Assembly: GCA_964035015.1 (NCBI GenBank)
Contig: OZ035998.1
Location: forward strand, 31,120,358 to 31,184,357
From: Corallium rubrum
Lineage: Eukaryota > Cnidaria > Anthozoa > Scleralcyonacea > Coralliidae
Direction of reading: 5' to 3'
DNA length: 64,000 nucleotides
Shown: piece by piece, positions 20,380 to 32,060 of the stretch
Layout of the letters: every line of letters starts with the position of its first letter
Position numbering within the stretch: the first letter of the stretch is position 1
Translations under genes and position numbers: made by a program
Notes under the pieces: generated by a model
Seen by the model: only the letters and a program-made list of their open reading frames with translations
The model's database searches: none
Told to the model about the DNA's origin: nothing

Positions 20380-20670
20380 GATTAGTGATTAAATGTCCCT
20401 CAAGCCTTGGGAGATTTAGTAAAAGACCCTCGGACTTCGCCCTCGGGACTTTTACTAAACCTCCCTCGGCTTTCGGGTTATGGTACATTTAATCACTAAT
20501 CAACCGAAATGCCATGCTATAATAACATGACCTTAGGGAAATTAGCGATTAAATTTCCCGCAGCCGAGAGAAGGTTTGTGAAAGTCCGAGGGCCGCAGGC
20601 CGGAGTACTTTTACAAATCTTCCCGAGGCAAAGGGGAAATTTAATCACTAATTTCCCGAAAAGTCATGTT
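20380..20670. repeat. Two adjacent fold-backs with CCTCGGACTTCGCCCTCGGG-type centres
   Basis: 20380-20520 has arms CATGGCATTCCGGTTGATTA and the complement ending at about 20517. 20525-20670 has arms CATGACCTTAGGGAAATTAG and complement. Both centres are GC-rich hairpins (GTCCGAGGGCCGCAGGCC in the second). Non-coding. Confidence 0.75.
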
Positions 20671-20899
20671 ATTAGTTTGTAATATTATGATCGCCAAGGA
20701 AAACTTTGAGAATTTCACTGACAGGAAATTTACACGGTTGATCAGAGAAGTTGCATCTAATTTTCCCGCAATCTCCGTGCGATAGGTTTTCGTGGGTCTG
20801 GGTCCAAAATAATCAACTGCGCAAATTCGTGGGGTTTCAAACGGATTGTCCCGGAGCCATTTGATTTGCCAGCGCGGCCGGGCATATTTGGCTCTGGGG

Positions 20900-21100
20900 A
20901 CGAGATTGATTTTCCCGTGCATGTTGATGATGGAAAATATATCCAAGCGGGAAATTTAGAAGAAGACAAAGGATTTCTTTGTCTTCTAATTTTCCCTCAT
21001 CAACATATACACGGGAAAATTAGAAGACAAAGGAAAACTTTCCCTCTTGCAAGAGCAAGGAGGGAAATACGAGGTTTACATTCCCTCGGAGAACAAAAGA
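20900..21100. repeat. GGGAAAATTAGAAGACAAAG fold-back
   Basis: CCCGTGCATGTTGATGA, AAATTTAGAAGAAGACAAAG are mirrored by CTTTGTCTTCTAATTTTCCC, TCATCAACATATACACGGG. Non-coding. Confidence 0.6.
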
Positions 21101-21111
21101 ATCCGAGGCGA

Positions 21112-21640
21112 TCATCAACCTCGTCCCCAGGGCATTTTGCCTCCACGTTGGGAGGTCGGCGAAAATGGCCCTGGCATCGGCTGGTCACGTGACACCCAGA
21201 ATTTTGGGGTGTTTTGGCAAGAAAATTTATGCGGTCTTTGTGTTTCGTTTTTGTATAATACGTATACATGAATAATAAATAAGAAATATTTAACGCTCTG
21301 CCGAATCACTCATGTGAACCTTTATCATAAATGCAACTGGCTAGCGTTATTCATCATGACACTCCCCACGATTATCCAGGATACATTTAAATGTCGGGAA
21401 GAAACATATATCTAATGTTGTTCTTGACTTTAACCAAAGCTATCGTTACAATTCTTTGGATGAACTTCGCAGAGTGGATTTATTGCAATTCATATTTTGA
21501 TGAATAGATTAAACTGTATCTGAATTAATCAAGTTTCTAAACCGGCCAATCCGATTATAGAATCGACCAGCCGATGCCAGGGCCATTTTCGCCGACCTCC
21601 CAACGTGGAGGCAAAATGCCCTGGGGACGAGGTTGAGGCG
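21112..21640. mobile_element. Repeat bounded by inverted CCTCGTCCCCAGGGCATTTT ends
   Basis: AACCTCGTCCCCAGGGCATT...GGCCCTGGCATCGGCTGGTC (21117-21187) is inverted at 21565-21638. The two inverted ends enclose about 380 bp without ORF. It may be a MITE with about 75-bp TIRs or two opposing fragments. Confidence 0.6.
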
Positions 21641-21646
21641 ATCATG

Positions 21647-21647
<1 letters not shown>

Positions 21648-21741
<94 letters not shown>

Positions 21742-21752
21742 GTTATTATTAA
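21648..21752. repeat. (ATT)n / (ATC ATT) microsatellite
   Basis: ATT units with a short TCATTA interruption at about 21698-21720. It follows the repeat end at 21640, so it may be a LINE or MITE-associated tail. Confidence 0.95.
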
Positions 21753-21770
21753 GTGCATGTCTTTTCATAC

Positions 21771-21886
21771 CTTCTCCAATTCTTTTTCATAAGTAATACT
21801 GAGTTGTTTATTTTCGCAGTTCTTATTAGTTGACAATGGGTCAATGACAAAAAAGTATTGCTCACCAAAAGGAAGGCTAGGCAGAT
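21771..21886 (-). CDS. Exon 5 of the FN3 receptor-like gene
   Basis: The acceptor is TTTTCTGTTAG (exon from 21886, phase 1) and the donor GTATGA follows AAG at 21771 (phase 0). The exon is 116 nt, residues 174-212. In phase 1 it reads LPSLPFGEQYFFVIDPLS then NCENKQLSITYEKELEK. The 'L-P-F-G-E-Q-Y-F-F-V-I' stretch matches the E-F loop and F strand of an FN3 domain (L-x-P-G-x-x-Y-x-F-x-V). A second frame (phase 0) is also open across this short exon, but it gives no domain pattern and would not fit the donor phase of exon 4. It ends 20 bp from an ATT microsatellite. Confidence 0.62.
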
Positions 21887-21982
21887 CTAACAGAAAATAA
21901 AATACAAATATAGGTGTTAACTGCAGTATAAACAATATTTAAAATATATTTATCTATACATGTATAACTAAATAAGTGCTAA

Positions 21983-22162
21983 CAATCGAAATATAGCAAG
22001 GTTAGATATACTGCCGAAACAGAGAACGTAGGAGTCTAACGTTTCGAGCGAAGGCACTTCTGTCCTCTATGACGAAGGGCCTTTGCTCGAAACGTTAGAC
22101 TCCTACGTTCTCTGTTTCGGCAGTATACACTGTATCTAACCTTGCTATATTTCGATTGTTGT
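21983..22162. repeat. Penelope-type inverted repeat with hammerhead-like core
   Basis: CAATCGAAATATAGCAAGGT, AACGTAGGAGTCTAACGTTT at left are mirrored to about 22160. The right arm reads TATGACGA (22069-22076), AGGGC, CTTT, GCTC, GAAAC (22090-22094), i.e. UGACGA - stem (GGGC:GCUC) - GAAA. The C before UGA is replaced by A, so it is a degraded CUGANGA core. Such GACGAAGG...CGAAACG ends are typical of cnidarian PLE termini in my knowledge. Confidence 0.55.
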
Positions 22163-22189
22163 TTCTACACGCAGCACGCTACTTTTACT

Positions 22190-22460
22190 AAGTAAGTGCT
22201 ATATGTGTTACCATTATCTACACACAATGTGAATAAATATAATGCATCATTATACTCGCAATTAATCGTCCAATCAAATGTCTACATTAGCGTCACGTGC
22301 CAGCCCAATATTTTACGATGTAGGACAACTATATTGGGCAGCAACCTTTGGACAGGTGCACAGGATATATTTACTTGCCAAACGCACGATTATTTGTTCG
22401 ATATAATAAAACACCTATTGGATTCATCTTCGCCCGATATGGAAAATATTTAAATCTCAA
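22190..22460. other. Unassigned intronic sequence
   Basis: An 85-aa plus-strand ORF has no motif. Nothing else is seen. Confidence 0.35.
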
Positions 22461-22467
22461 ATTTTAA

Positions 22468-22933
22468 AGTGCCCCTAACCTCGACAGTTTTTATTGTCTT
22501 ATTTGGAAGAACTTTTAAAATGATAAAGTAACTTCTTTGGAAGATTTTCGCTCTGTTTTTGAGATATTTCATTTTGTTTGATATGCAAATGTACGGAATT
22601 TACGTCAACATGCATAATGACTTATCAGAGAATATGTATCTTTGCGTTCGTCAAATAAAAACACTAAAGTATGAATAACATGTGTGCGTGTTTCTCCCAC
22701 AACACCAAACATCTCGATTTTAAAGGTTTCGTTTAAGAATGAAAGAGTTACACAAACTTCTTCGATAAGTCATTATGCATGTGTGTGATGTAAATTCCGT
22801 ACATTTGCATATCAAACAAAATGATATATCTAAAAAACAAAGCGAAAAACCGAAAATCTTCCAAAGAAGTTACTTTATCATTTTAAAAGTTCTTCCAAAT
22901 AAGGCAATAAAAACTGTCGAGGTTAGGGACACT
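22468..22933. mobile_element. Fold-back MITE, TTAA TSD, TIR AGTGCCCCTAACCTCGACAG
   Basis: TTAA at 22464-22467 and 22934-22937. The arms of about 130 bp pair (AGTTTTTATTGTCTTATTTG with complement; AAGTAACTTCTTTGGAAG with complement). Complete relative of the partial copy at 1461-1810. Confidence 0.85.
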
Positions 22934-22989
22934 TTAAATATCTTCCCATATCGGACTTAATAGATGAATCCAATAAGTTATATTGTTAT

Positions 22990-23440
22990 ATAGCTAGAGT
23001 TTCACTGGATACAACGATGACTGTCATTGGTTGGTTTGTGGTCACATGACCTTAGCCAAATTTCAATGTCGGGCAATAATTGAGAACTTATTGCCTGCTC
23101 GGTCAATAAGTTTTCAATTGTTGCCCACTTGCCCGCTAGAACTTTGAACTCTTCACGAAAAAAAGAATATTTATAGGCCTTCAAAGCATGTGTGAAGATT
23201 AACTGGAGAAATGTATTGCTGTTCTTTTGTTCTGAGACTCATATTTGTTTGGTTGAAGTGAAATTACGGAGCCAGGCGAAATGTTTTGGTAAGTCTTTCA
23301 GTTTGTCTTTTGTGTACTTTCCCTTGATAAACGTCGAAATTATTCAGTGAAACTCTAGCTATATAACAAAACACTTAATGTCTGATCCCTCGGGAAACAG
23401 TTAGTTTTGTTTTCTCGCGAAAACAAAACAACTGTTTCCC
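22990..23440 (+). repeat. Dispersed repeat, copy 2 (pair with 14335-14795)
   Basis: Colinear with the first copy, with small deletions (for example after TTCAATGTC). It ends in the AACAGTTAGTTTTGTTTTC fold-back. Confidence 0.8.
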
Positions 23441-23519
23441 GCTTGGATGTAGTGAAATATGGATTCTACGAGTGGTTTAGTTGCTAGTAAAATACTCTTC
23501 TCTATATAATAAACGTAAT

Positions 23520-23670
23520 TCTCAACCCCCCGGTAAACTACAACCCCCCGGTAGCCCTAAGCCTAATCACAACCCTCCGGAAAAAAGTCCCACCTCTCAG
23601 ACCCCGACCACAACGCCCCTCCAGGATTTTTAGCTTTATGTGTTCAAGTTTAACATCCGGCTTGTGGGAC
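23520..23670 (+). repeat. Dispersed repeat with AACCCCCCGGTA / TTTAACATCCGGCTTGTGGG
   Basis: CCACCTCTCAGACCCCGACC, ACAACGCCCCTCC, TTTAACATCC, TGTGGGACAGA occur in the same order at 58420-58575. A CCCTAA-like run (CCGGTAGCCCTAAGCCTAA) is part of it. Confidence 0.7.
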
Positions 23671-23992
23671 AGATAAATTAAGGCCATGTCTTAATTGTAG
23701 CCCTATTTTAAAATTAAGGCCATGTCTTAATTCGAGCCCTATTTTACAATTAAGATATACACTTAATTTTGGTAAGAGATCGTGTTGCCTAGCAACATTC
23801 GTAAAACGGTCCTGCCTAGAATCGTTCTGGCCTTCGAGTGTTCCTGGGATCTAGCGTAGCGACAGTATATTATATAAAAAGCATAAGGATGTCTGCGAAG
23901 ATTTTACCAAAGATCTTGGCGATCGAAAGAAGGAAATTATGGAATATATTCCAATTGGAGCTCGAAATGAAAATTTAACTGTTTAACTTTCA

Positions 23993-24660
23993 ACTTTTGG
24001 CGGTTGCAGAAGGAAAGCTAGTGATAAGAAGCTAGGACAGTGAACCTTCGTCGATCAGAGGTGAGTAGGCCTGTATTATTTTATGCAGATGGAATAGTAA
24101 CTGTCGGGAAACACTTAGGACATCATAACATCACAATTCGTCCTCAATAAACAACTGAGCTGTAAAGTGAAAGTATTTACGAATGTTGCTAGGCCTTCCC
24201 CAGCGGGTCCGTTCGGATCACTTCCGAAACGTGTCAACCGAGGAAGGCCTAGAAACTAGGCTAGCTTAACCCTTTATTGACCAGGTTTCCGGAAGCTCTC
24301 CCCTTGAATAAAATCGTCTGGCGTTAGCCAGAGTAAAATTGTCTGGCGTCAGCCAGAATAAAATTGATAACTTTCGGCTGTTGCGGAAGGAAAGCTAGTG
24401 ATGGGAAAGCTAGGCTAGTGAAACTTCGTCGATCCAAGATGAGCAAGCTTGTATTATTTTACGCAGAGGAAAATAGTGTGAAAACACTTAGGACATCATA
24501 ATATCACACCCCTTCCTCAAATAAACAACCAAACTGTAAAGTGAAAGTGTTTATACGAATTTTGTTTAAAGGTCTTCTCCTGCGAATCCGTTCATCACTT
24601 CCGAAACGCATTAACTGGGAAAGGCCTAGAAACTAGGCTAATTGTTACTAATTTTCGAGT
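23993..24660. repeat. Diverged tandem duplication, unit about 370 bp
   Basis: Copy 1 (23993-24286) and copy 2 (24370-24660) share GGAAAGCTAGTGAT, CTTCGTCGATC, CACTTAGGACATCATAA, AAACAACnnnnCTGTAAAGTGAAAGT and AAGGCCTAGAAACTAGGCTA. Between them lie two GTAAAATcGTCTGGCGT units (24307-24366). Confidence 0.75.
24296..24368. repeat. Tandem 'GTAAAATCGTCTGGCGTTAG' units
   Basis: About 30-bp units, GAATAAAATCGTCTGGCGTT, GAGTAAAATTGTCTGGCGT, GAATAAAATT. Related single units lie at 1310-1395, 2265-2325, 26320-26375 and 52025-52065. Confidence 0.7.
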
Positions 24661-24887
24661 TACTCAGTTATAAGTGCAATGTGCATGTCGTAAACTCACA
24701 GTAAAAAGTTGTAGTTTGTCGCAAACGAACATGCCACACGTTCTATGTTTTCTTTCAAAGGTTTTACATGATCAATATCAATCATTGCAAGAAGAAAGCT
24801 GTGTCAAAATAAAATATACACTGAAACGCCGGTTCTGAGACTAGCAGTAGCTGTTTGTAAATACGGATAAGCATTTGAAAATTTTTA

Positions 24888-24957
24888 GTTTAGTTTAGTT
24901 TAGTTTAGTTTAGTTTAGTTTAGTTTAGTTTAGTTTAGTTTAGTTTAGTTTAGTTTA
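24888..24957. repeat. (TTTAG)n microsatellite
   Basis: About fourteen perfect AGTTT units. Confidence 0.97.
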
Positions 24958-24961
24958 GAAA

Positions 24962-25378
24962 CTAGAAGTTTTTATCAAAAGTGAAGTGCTGCGAGTTGCT
25001 ACCATTTACTATTTAGTAGTAAAATACTTGTTATCGTCCGAAGCATTTTCAATTAAAGAGCTTAGCATGCGACGTTTTCCTCGACATGGACGTCACGCGT
25101 ATAAAATCGAGCCTTTAAAGAGTGATGGCGTCAGTACTCTTGCTTGAAGTGAAGAACGGCAATCTATGCAGTTTTAGGTTGTTGATTTGCAGCAATAACG
25201 TCTTTTGCCATATCTAATGTTGCCATCTTTAATGCCTGCCGCTGATCGGTAGACATTGCGTATACCGAAGATCATCGCCCACGAAATCCTAAGAATCGAG
25301 TTTGTGAATGCATATAAACTCGGCCCAGACCTCGTCAAGATTAGTGAGCTGCTCGCCTTACGGCTCGCAGCAAAAAGG
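24962..25378 (+). repeat. LTR-like repeat, copy 1 (inverted partner 50319-50766)
   Basis: ACTAGAAGTTTTTATCAAAA to CTTACGGCTCGCAGCAA matches the reverse complement of 50319-50766 along its whole length. It holds a TATA box (GTATAAAATCGAG at about 25098) about 30 bp before a CTTTAAAGAGTG start-like region, and a CRE-like GACGTCA. A promoter inside a 400-500-bp repeat suggests a solo LTR, but TG...CA ends and TSD were not found. Confidence 0.5.
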
Positions 25379-25494
25379 TTTAGTCCCTTTCAACACGATT
25401 TTTCTTCCGAATCGCGAAACTATTTAAATCTCACAAAATATGCCTTTCCCATTTTCGCAAATTAAGCCCCTTCGAAAACTAGTAACAACATGGC

Positions 25495-25497
<3 letters not shown>

Positions 25498-25541
<44 letters not shown>
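25498..25541. repeat. (AT)n microsatellite
   Basis: TATA run of about 44 bp. Confidence 0.95.
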
Positions 25542-25542
<1 letters not shown>

Positions 25543-25677
25543 TTCCGCCAGCGGGTTATTAGAGATGTTTAAGAGAAAACGCGCCATCCCGCTAACTATA
25601 GGCTAGCTCACAAGTCACAAGACTTGCACAAGTATGAATGAATAAAATGCTTGATAACTTTTGTAATCTTCTAGATT

Positions 25678-26048
<371 letters not shown>

Positions 26049-26063
26049 GGTAATAAAAAATAC

Positions 26064-26217
26064 CTGACTCAATGGTTGGTTCCCAATAGAAAGTGGAATT
26101 TAGATCTTCTGGTCCTTTATAAGGCACAAAGGAAAACAGCTCCATTCGAAAGTTTGTAACACCGCATTTTTTTTTCTCACAGCTATCTAAACATGGGCAC
26201 AAAAAAGAATATAAACC
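26064..26217 (-). CDS. Exon 4 of the FN3 receptor-like gene
   Basis: The acceptor is TTTACTGTGGAG (exon from 26217, phase 0) and the donor GTATTTT after TCAG at 26064 (phase 1). The exon is 154 nt, residues 123-173. It encodes GLYSFLCPCLDSCEKKKCGV, then NFRMELFSFVPYKG and LNSTFYWEPTIES. Five cysteines in twelve-odd positions (C-P-C-x3-C-x4-C) suggest a disulfide-rich insert between the FN3 halves of exons 3 and 5. An NST sequon is present. The acceptor is weak (purine just before AG), but phase matches exon 3 exactly, and the frame is open 200 codons only because the microsatellite downstream is also open. Confidence 0.62.
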
Positions 26218-26289
26218 CTCCACAGTAAAGTGTATTTGTAATATATCATTAATAATTCATGACGAAAATTCAGAGGAAATAGATGTTTG

Positions 26290-27050
26290 ACGCCTTCACT
26301 ATCGAGGGCTCTCCACTTGACGAGTAAAATCGTCTAGTGTTAGAGTAAAATCGCCTGTCATTAGACAGAGTGAAGGAAATATTTGCAAGCGAATAGGATT
26401 TTTATGTCTTCCATCTGTCCAGTTTGTATTATACTTGAGAATGTAAATAATGCAATACTTTTTATAAAATAACAGGTATGCTACGCACGCTCTGATTGGA
26501 CGAGAGCCATTTTCACTCAGAGTACAGAGACACGTTTGACGTCATTTTCATTTTATATTGTACAACGCATGCTCTGTTTGGTTAAATCTCACGTAATCAC
26601 TGGCGTATTTATTTGATTACGCCATCATTCGTCAGCTGAGTCTCGGTCACTTTGGTGGCTTCTCCTTGGTTTTTTACCTCGTAAAACGGTTAGTTATTTT
26701 ATAAAACAAATAGAAAATCGCTTTTGTGACCCTGTACTGTGATACAAACACGAATGTCGTGATTTCAACCGGAAAAAATGCCTAGTGGCATGACACGCAA
26801 GCGATTTTCTATTTGTTAAATTAATGAATACTAACATAATCTAGGCGAAGAGGTGGTCTGTCTTTGCATATGGGAAATATCTCATTATGCAGGTATCACA
26901 CTCAAGAGTGCAGACGCAGTAAGCGCTGTTCTTCGCCAAGTTATGAAGATGAATCTATTTCAATTTGCCCACGCTTCTCCTTTATTGCCCTCATATTTAC
27001 TGGGCTCAATCATCAATTTGAATTATGGAAAATAATTATATAATTTAATT
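26290..27050. other. Intronic repeats with promoter-like words
   Basis: 26320-26375 holds GTAAAATCGTCTAGTGTTAG units. 26475-26520 (TATGCTACGCACGCTCTGAT) recurs at 55668. AAATAGAAAATCGCTTTTGT and its inverse at 26700-26820 form a loose fold-back. No exon is supported. Confidence 0.45.
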
Positions 27051-27150
27051 ATGACTTTTTAATAAACGCGGCTGTGGTTCAAGGGGACCACAGCCATATT
27101 TATCCCAATTGGTGTATGTCAGTTTCCTTCATTGGTTGTCCCTGGTATTA

Positions 27151-27234
27151 GGCTACGTTTACACGTACCGGACGAATTCGAGATCGGTCTTCGAGACCGG
27201 TTCCGAATCCGTCTGATACCGTGTAAACGGGGTC
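27151..27234. mobile_element. 84-bp MITE with GTTTACAC TIRs and TTA TSD
   Basis: GGCTACGTTTACACG and CGTGTAAACGGGGTC ends are flanked by TTA (27148-27150, 27235-27237). A 3-bp TWA TSD fits PIF/Harbinger. Centre: GAGATCGGTCTTCGAGACCG hairpin. Confidence 0.65.
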
Positions 27235-27239
27235 TTAGA

Positions 27240-27890
27240 GAGACACGGTGGAAGACATAAAATATTTGAAGTGCGCTTCGTTCGAAAACGAACGATACGG
27301 TATACAGTACATGTAACAACGGTGAAAGTCCACTACTTGCTTTATCATTCGATACAGAATGCTAACATAGTTATTACGTATAAAGTGTGTCGCACGTATA
27401 TACTGTACGTAGTTCATGTGGGCACGTTTGCAAGCTTGGTGTAACAGCGAGCTTGTAAACGTTCGTCAAGGTAAAATACTCAACTATGTTTCTGAGCCCC
27501 AGACAGGAATCAAAGGACTTCATCAAACCTGCAATCTTTTTGTGACCTGTTAGAGGCTCTATGGGGGCGGTGAGGGGTGGGGGGGTGAATAGGTTTACGG
27601 ATCGGCGAATTTTGTTCTAAAATCGGTTCCGATCGACATTACTGGCGGATTTTGGGAACCTGGAAGAGTGGCGAATTGCGGATTTTCCCAAAATTGATCT
27701 CCGATTAGGATTTTGCTTGTGATTTTCTACTGGACGCTGGATCTTATTCCCATCTTGGATTGGATTTTGCCTGTTATTGATCAGATTATATCATTGACGA
27801 TCTTTTGTCATTGTCATGAGGAAAAGAAATGATCATAGACGAGTCAACACAAGTTGAAGTAATTGTCAGCATGTTGAAGTAATTTAATTA
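27240..27890. other. Unassigned intronic sequence
   Basis: CATGTAACAACGG... and the GGGGGTGAATAGG segment show no coding pattern. Confidence 0.35.
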
Positions 27891-27894
27891 ATTT

Positions 27895-28283
27895 AATGTA
27901 TCATGTATCATGTATCATGTATCATGTATCATGTATCATGTATCATATATATCATGTATATCATGTATATCATGTATATCATGTATATCATGTATATCAT
28001 GTATATCATGTATATCATGTATATCATGTATATCATGTATATCATGTATATCATGTATATCATGTATATCATGTATATCATGTATATCATGTATATCATG
28101 TATATCATGTATATCATGTATATCATGTATATCATGTATATCATGTATATCATGTATATCATGTATATCATGTATATCATGTATATCATGTATATCATGT
28201 ATATCATGTATATCATGTATATCATGTATCATGTATATCATGTATCATGTATCGTGTATCGTGTATCATGTATCATGTATCAC
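27895..28283. repeat. TATCATG / TATATCATG satellite, array 1
   Basis: Seven TATCATG units, about thirty 9-bp TATATCATG units, then TATCATG/TATCGTG units. The ATG-bearing ORFs MYHV, MYIM and SCI repeats are translated satellite. Confidence 0.97.
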
Positions 28284-28368
28284 GTAGCATATGGCATGTA
28301 TCAATGAGCATGCATGTATTGTATAAAATATACTAAACATACTGTAAACCTATGCTTACGTAAGCATA
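28281..28368. repeat. 88-bp spacer, duplicated at 28723-28810
   Basis: CACGTAGCATATGGCATGTA through ATGCTTACGTAAGCATA is identical by eye in both copies, 442 bp apart. Together with the flanking satellite this is a tandem duplication. Confidence 0.9.
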
Positions 28369-28722
28369 TGTATCATGTATCGTGTATCATGTATCATGTA
28401 TCATGTATCATGTATCATGTATCATGTATCATGTATCATGTATCATGTATCATGTATCATGTATCATGTATCATGTATCATGTATCATGTATCATGTATC
28501 ATGTATCATGTATCATGTATCATGTATCATGTATCATGTATCATATATCATGTATATATCATGTATATATCATGTGTATATCATGTGTATATCATGTATA
28601 TCATGTATATATCATGTATATCATGTATATCATGTATATCATGTATATCATGTATATCATGTATATCATGTATCATGTATCATGTAGCATGTATCATGTA
28701 TCGTGTATCATGTATCCTGTAT
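28369..28722. repeat. TATCATG satellite, array 2
   Basis: About 24 TATCATG units, then TATATATCATG, TGTATATCATG and TATATCATG variants, then TATCATG again. A different internal order from array 1, so the arrays have been remodelled since duplication. Confidence 0.97.
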
Positions 28723-28810
28723 CACGTAGCATATGGCATGTATCAATGAGCATGCATGTATTGTATAAAATATACTAAACATACTGTAAACCTATGCTTA
28801 CGTAAGCATA

Positions 28811-31800
28811 ATTTTACAGTATGTTTAATGCAAGAGGAGGCTTTAAATTTAAATTTGTTAATACGAACAATTATGTATTTCGTCGGTGGTCGCTTCGAAG
28901 ATTATGCAAGCCGAAATTATCTCATAGCCGAGTTGCTTATTACTCCAATTCTACGGCCACTAAACGGATTATTCTGCTTTCTGGCGATATTGAACTTAAC
29001 CCGCCATACAAGACTTTGCTAAAACTGTGAACCAAGAATCTACTAACTTGACGGTCGCACATATAAACATTCGCAGCCTCAGGAACAAAGTTGGTGAAGT
29101 TAAGTTACTTCTTCAAGTGGGCCGTTTTGATATTCTTGCAATTACAGAGTCGTTTTGGTACAGGAAAATTTCTAATCGGCAGCTCGAAATTGAAAACTAG
29201 AAGATTATAAGAAGGGATAGAAAAGCTGGCTCTGTTGGTGGTGGGTGTTTGGTTTACATTGCTAATCATATTTGCTCGATGCGGCTAAAGTCAGAGACAT
29301 CAGAAATTGAAGGAATTTGTATACGTATCTTAGTGAATTATACATCATTTATCATTGGGAATATTTATTGGCCTCCTTCAGATTCGGCCTTCTTTGATCA
29401 TTTTCACGTTGTGCTGGAAAAGGTGTGGGTCAAATATAAAAACGTTGTTCTCCTCGGCGATTTCAATTGTGACTTTACCTTCTCGGATGAAGGTGTGATT
29501 AATTCAACTACGGGTAGAAGGTTACAAAGAATATTACAACAGCTTGATTAAACGGTGGTCAATGAGCAGCCTACTAGGGTCATTGGCGTCTCTTCTACAT
29601 TCCTTGATCTTGTCATAAGCAGCAAACCAGAATTGGTCAAAAGTACTTTGACACTTGAACTTGGTATCTCGGACCATATGCTTGTATTTGCTTCTATGGT
29701 GACCAGAGTTAAACGTCCACCTCCTAAAATTATACACGCTCGTACATTCAAGAGATTTGACTGTGGTGAGTTTAAGAGAGATATTGAATGGTCCGTTTGC
29801 TCTGTTTGCTCTGGTCCGTTTGCTTTGTATTTGACGATCCAGATGACTATTACTGGGCGTGGTTTCACATGTTTTATGATATCTGTCAGCGCCACGCTCC
29901 ATTTAGGCAGATTAAAGTCAGACGACATTCCTTGCCTTGGATAACACCCCAAATCCGGCATATGATGAACTTGCGTTTCAAAACTCTTCTTATAGCCAAG
30001 AAAACAAATTTCCCTGAGCATTGGGCGGCTTACCGTGAGTTGAGAAACAGCTGAGTAACACATGTAATTATTATATGGACTTATTTGATGAAGTTAAGGA
30101 TTGCAAACTGCGTACTGGAGGTTGGTGAAGCAAGCTACCAACAGCTAATTATCTCAGCCAATAGTGGGAATAAGGAGACCTGATGGGGAAATCGAAACCG
30201 CTGATGAGAAAAAGCCTGAAATACTAAACGATCATTTCTCGACTATTGGTGAGAGCGATGGATCTCCCAGCATATCTTGGGGATAGGAATTCACATATTG
30301 CATGTATTACTCCAACTAAGATGAATATTGATTTATCTTATGGTTCCATTTCCAAAAGTCTTGAGAAATTAAAGGCTAATAATGCATGTGGTCCTGATAG
30401 AGTTACACCTAATTTGATTAAAAAGGCTGGTGACTATATTATTCCATCTTTAATCCCCATATATTAAAATAGTGCTACATGTAATACTGTACATGAAATA
30501 TGGAAGTCTGCAAACGTGTCCTCCTTGTATAAATATGATGATGAGACTGATAAACAGAACTATCGACCCATTTCTCTGCTATGTGTTCTGGGAAAGCTAA
30601 TGGAGACAAATGTAGTGTCTACTATATACACTCATATGGTTGATCAAAATCTTGCTCACCCTAATCAGTGGGCATATAAACAAGGCCATTCAACAGAAAT
30701 GTTATTGGTTAAAATGACGGAGGACGGGAGGAGGGCCTTGGATGATAATCTTGTAGTGGGAGTTGTATTGGTGGACTTTCGAAAGGCGTTTGACTCAATA
30801 TCGCATGAAGTATTGATGCAGAAACTTCAAGGGCTCGGCATAGTTGGTGATATGTGGAGTTGGATTCGGGATCATTTATCCAACCGTTCTCAGGTCACTT
30901 ATGTAAATGGTTCTAAATCTAAAGCTATGCCAATCAAATTTGGAGTGCCCCAAAGATCCGTGCTTGATCCAACCTTATTTTCATTTTTTAATGACCTCCC
31001 AGATGTAGCGGAGGATGAGGGGTTATTCATATATACACAGACGACACTGCCATATATGTGATTGGTCCCTCTCCAGATATTGTTGTTATTTTACTTAATA
31101 ACACTTTAAGAAGGTTGTATGATTGGTGTTGTCCAAATCGTCTTACACCTACCTCATCCGGGAAAATCAGAATTTATGTTACTAAGTAGACCTTTCACTG
31201 GTCCATTACAGGGGATCAAGCTTGGAAATTGTTATATAAAACATGTAACATCTACTAGATGTTTAGGTGTATAGATAGATAATCAGTTGAAATGGAAGGC
31301 CCACGTAACTGAGCTAATTAAGTCGTATTCTCAAAAGCTAAGTTTACTTCGATCATCATATTTTCTTTCTTCCACCTAAAGTCAGAACTGACTTCTGTTT
31401 TAAAGTTATTTTACCATCTGTTACTTATGGTCTCCTGATCTGGGGTTCTTGTGCCAAGACACTATTTGACGAATTGGAACACATTCATGTAAGGGCAGCT
31501 AAGATCATTTACGGTCTAGATTGGTACACTCCCAGTAATGAAGTGCTTTGTCGCACAAACTGGTGCACTTTACATCACATGCTTTCTACTAGGCTTACTA
31601 TATTAGCTCATAAAAGTTTTTATTGTCAAACACCTGTACATTTGACTTCTTTGTATGTAAAAGGTGATTTTAAGTATAATCTTAGAAGGAAGCTAACATT
31701 TGTTTAGCCTAGACCAAGGACTGATTATACGAAAAAATCAATAACTTTTAAGGCAATTTCTATATGGAACTCGGTAGATAATAATGTAAGAGCTATTAAT

Positions 31801-31984
31801 GATTTGATTAGTTTTAAAAGCTTAGTTAAAAAGTTGTCGTTTAAAATTAAGAATTACCTACTCAATTCTTAGAGTATCATATTATAATTTGTAATATGTG
31901 ATTTAAATTTACTTTGTATATTTATTTATTATTATGCACAACCACATCAGCTATGCTGTAATTCTATCGTGTTGAAATAAATGT
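28811..31984 (+). pseudogene. Decayed LINE (EN plus RT), many stops and frameshifts
   Basis: In order: KRIILLSGDIELNPPYKTLL (28950-29020), ANinitial LTVAHINIRSLRNKVGEV with ITESFW (29050-29160), EN core GDFNCDFTFSDEG (29455-29495), GISDHML (29660-29690), ANNACGPDRVTPNLIKKAG (30375-30430), RT QNYRPISLLCVLGKLMET (30555-30615), VLVDFRKAFDSISH motif A (30765-30810), FGVPQRSVLDPTLF (30940-30985), Y-T-D-D motif C (31035-31047, in a shifted frame) and VRAAKIIYGLDW (31490). Seven or more disruptions split these. It resembles CR1/L2-like ORF2 with a linker of ORF1-type sequence before EN. Ends in AAATAAATGTTTAGTAGTAG, so the GTA array downstream is its tail. Inactive. Confidence 0.88.
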
Positions 31985-31985
31985 T

Positions 31986-32060
<75 letters not shown>

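Noticed and set aside
21771-21886. Alternative frame of exon 5 (ICLAFLLVSNTFLSLTHC) as a signal peptide or TM segment
   Set aside because: It starts without ATG and its entry phase does not match exon 4's donor; the FN3-like frame fits both neighbours.
27896-28778. Overlapping ORFs of MYHV/MYIM/SCI repeats
   Set aside because: 7- and 9-bp satellite units give open frames on both strands.
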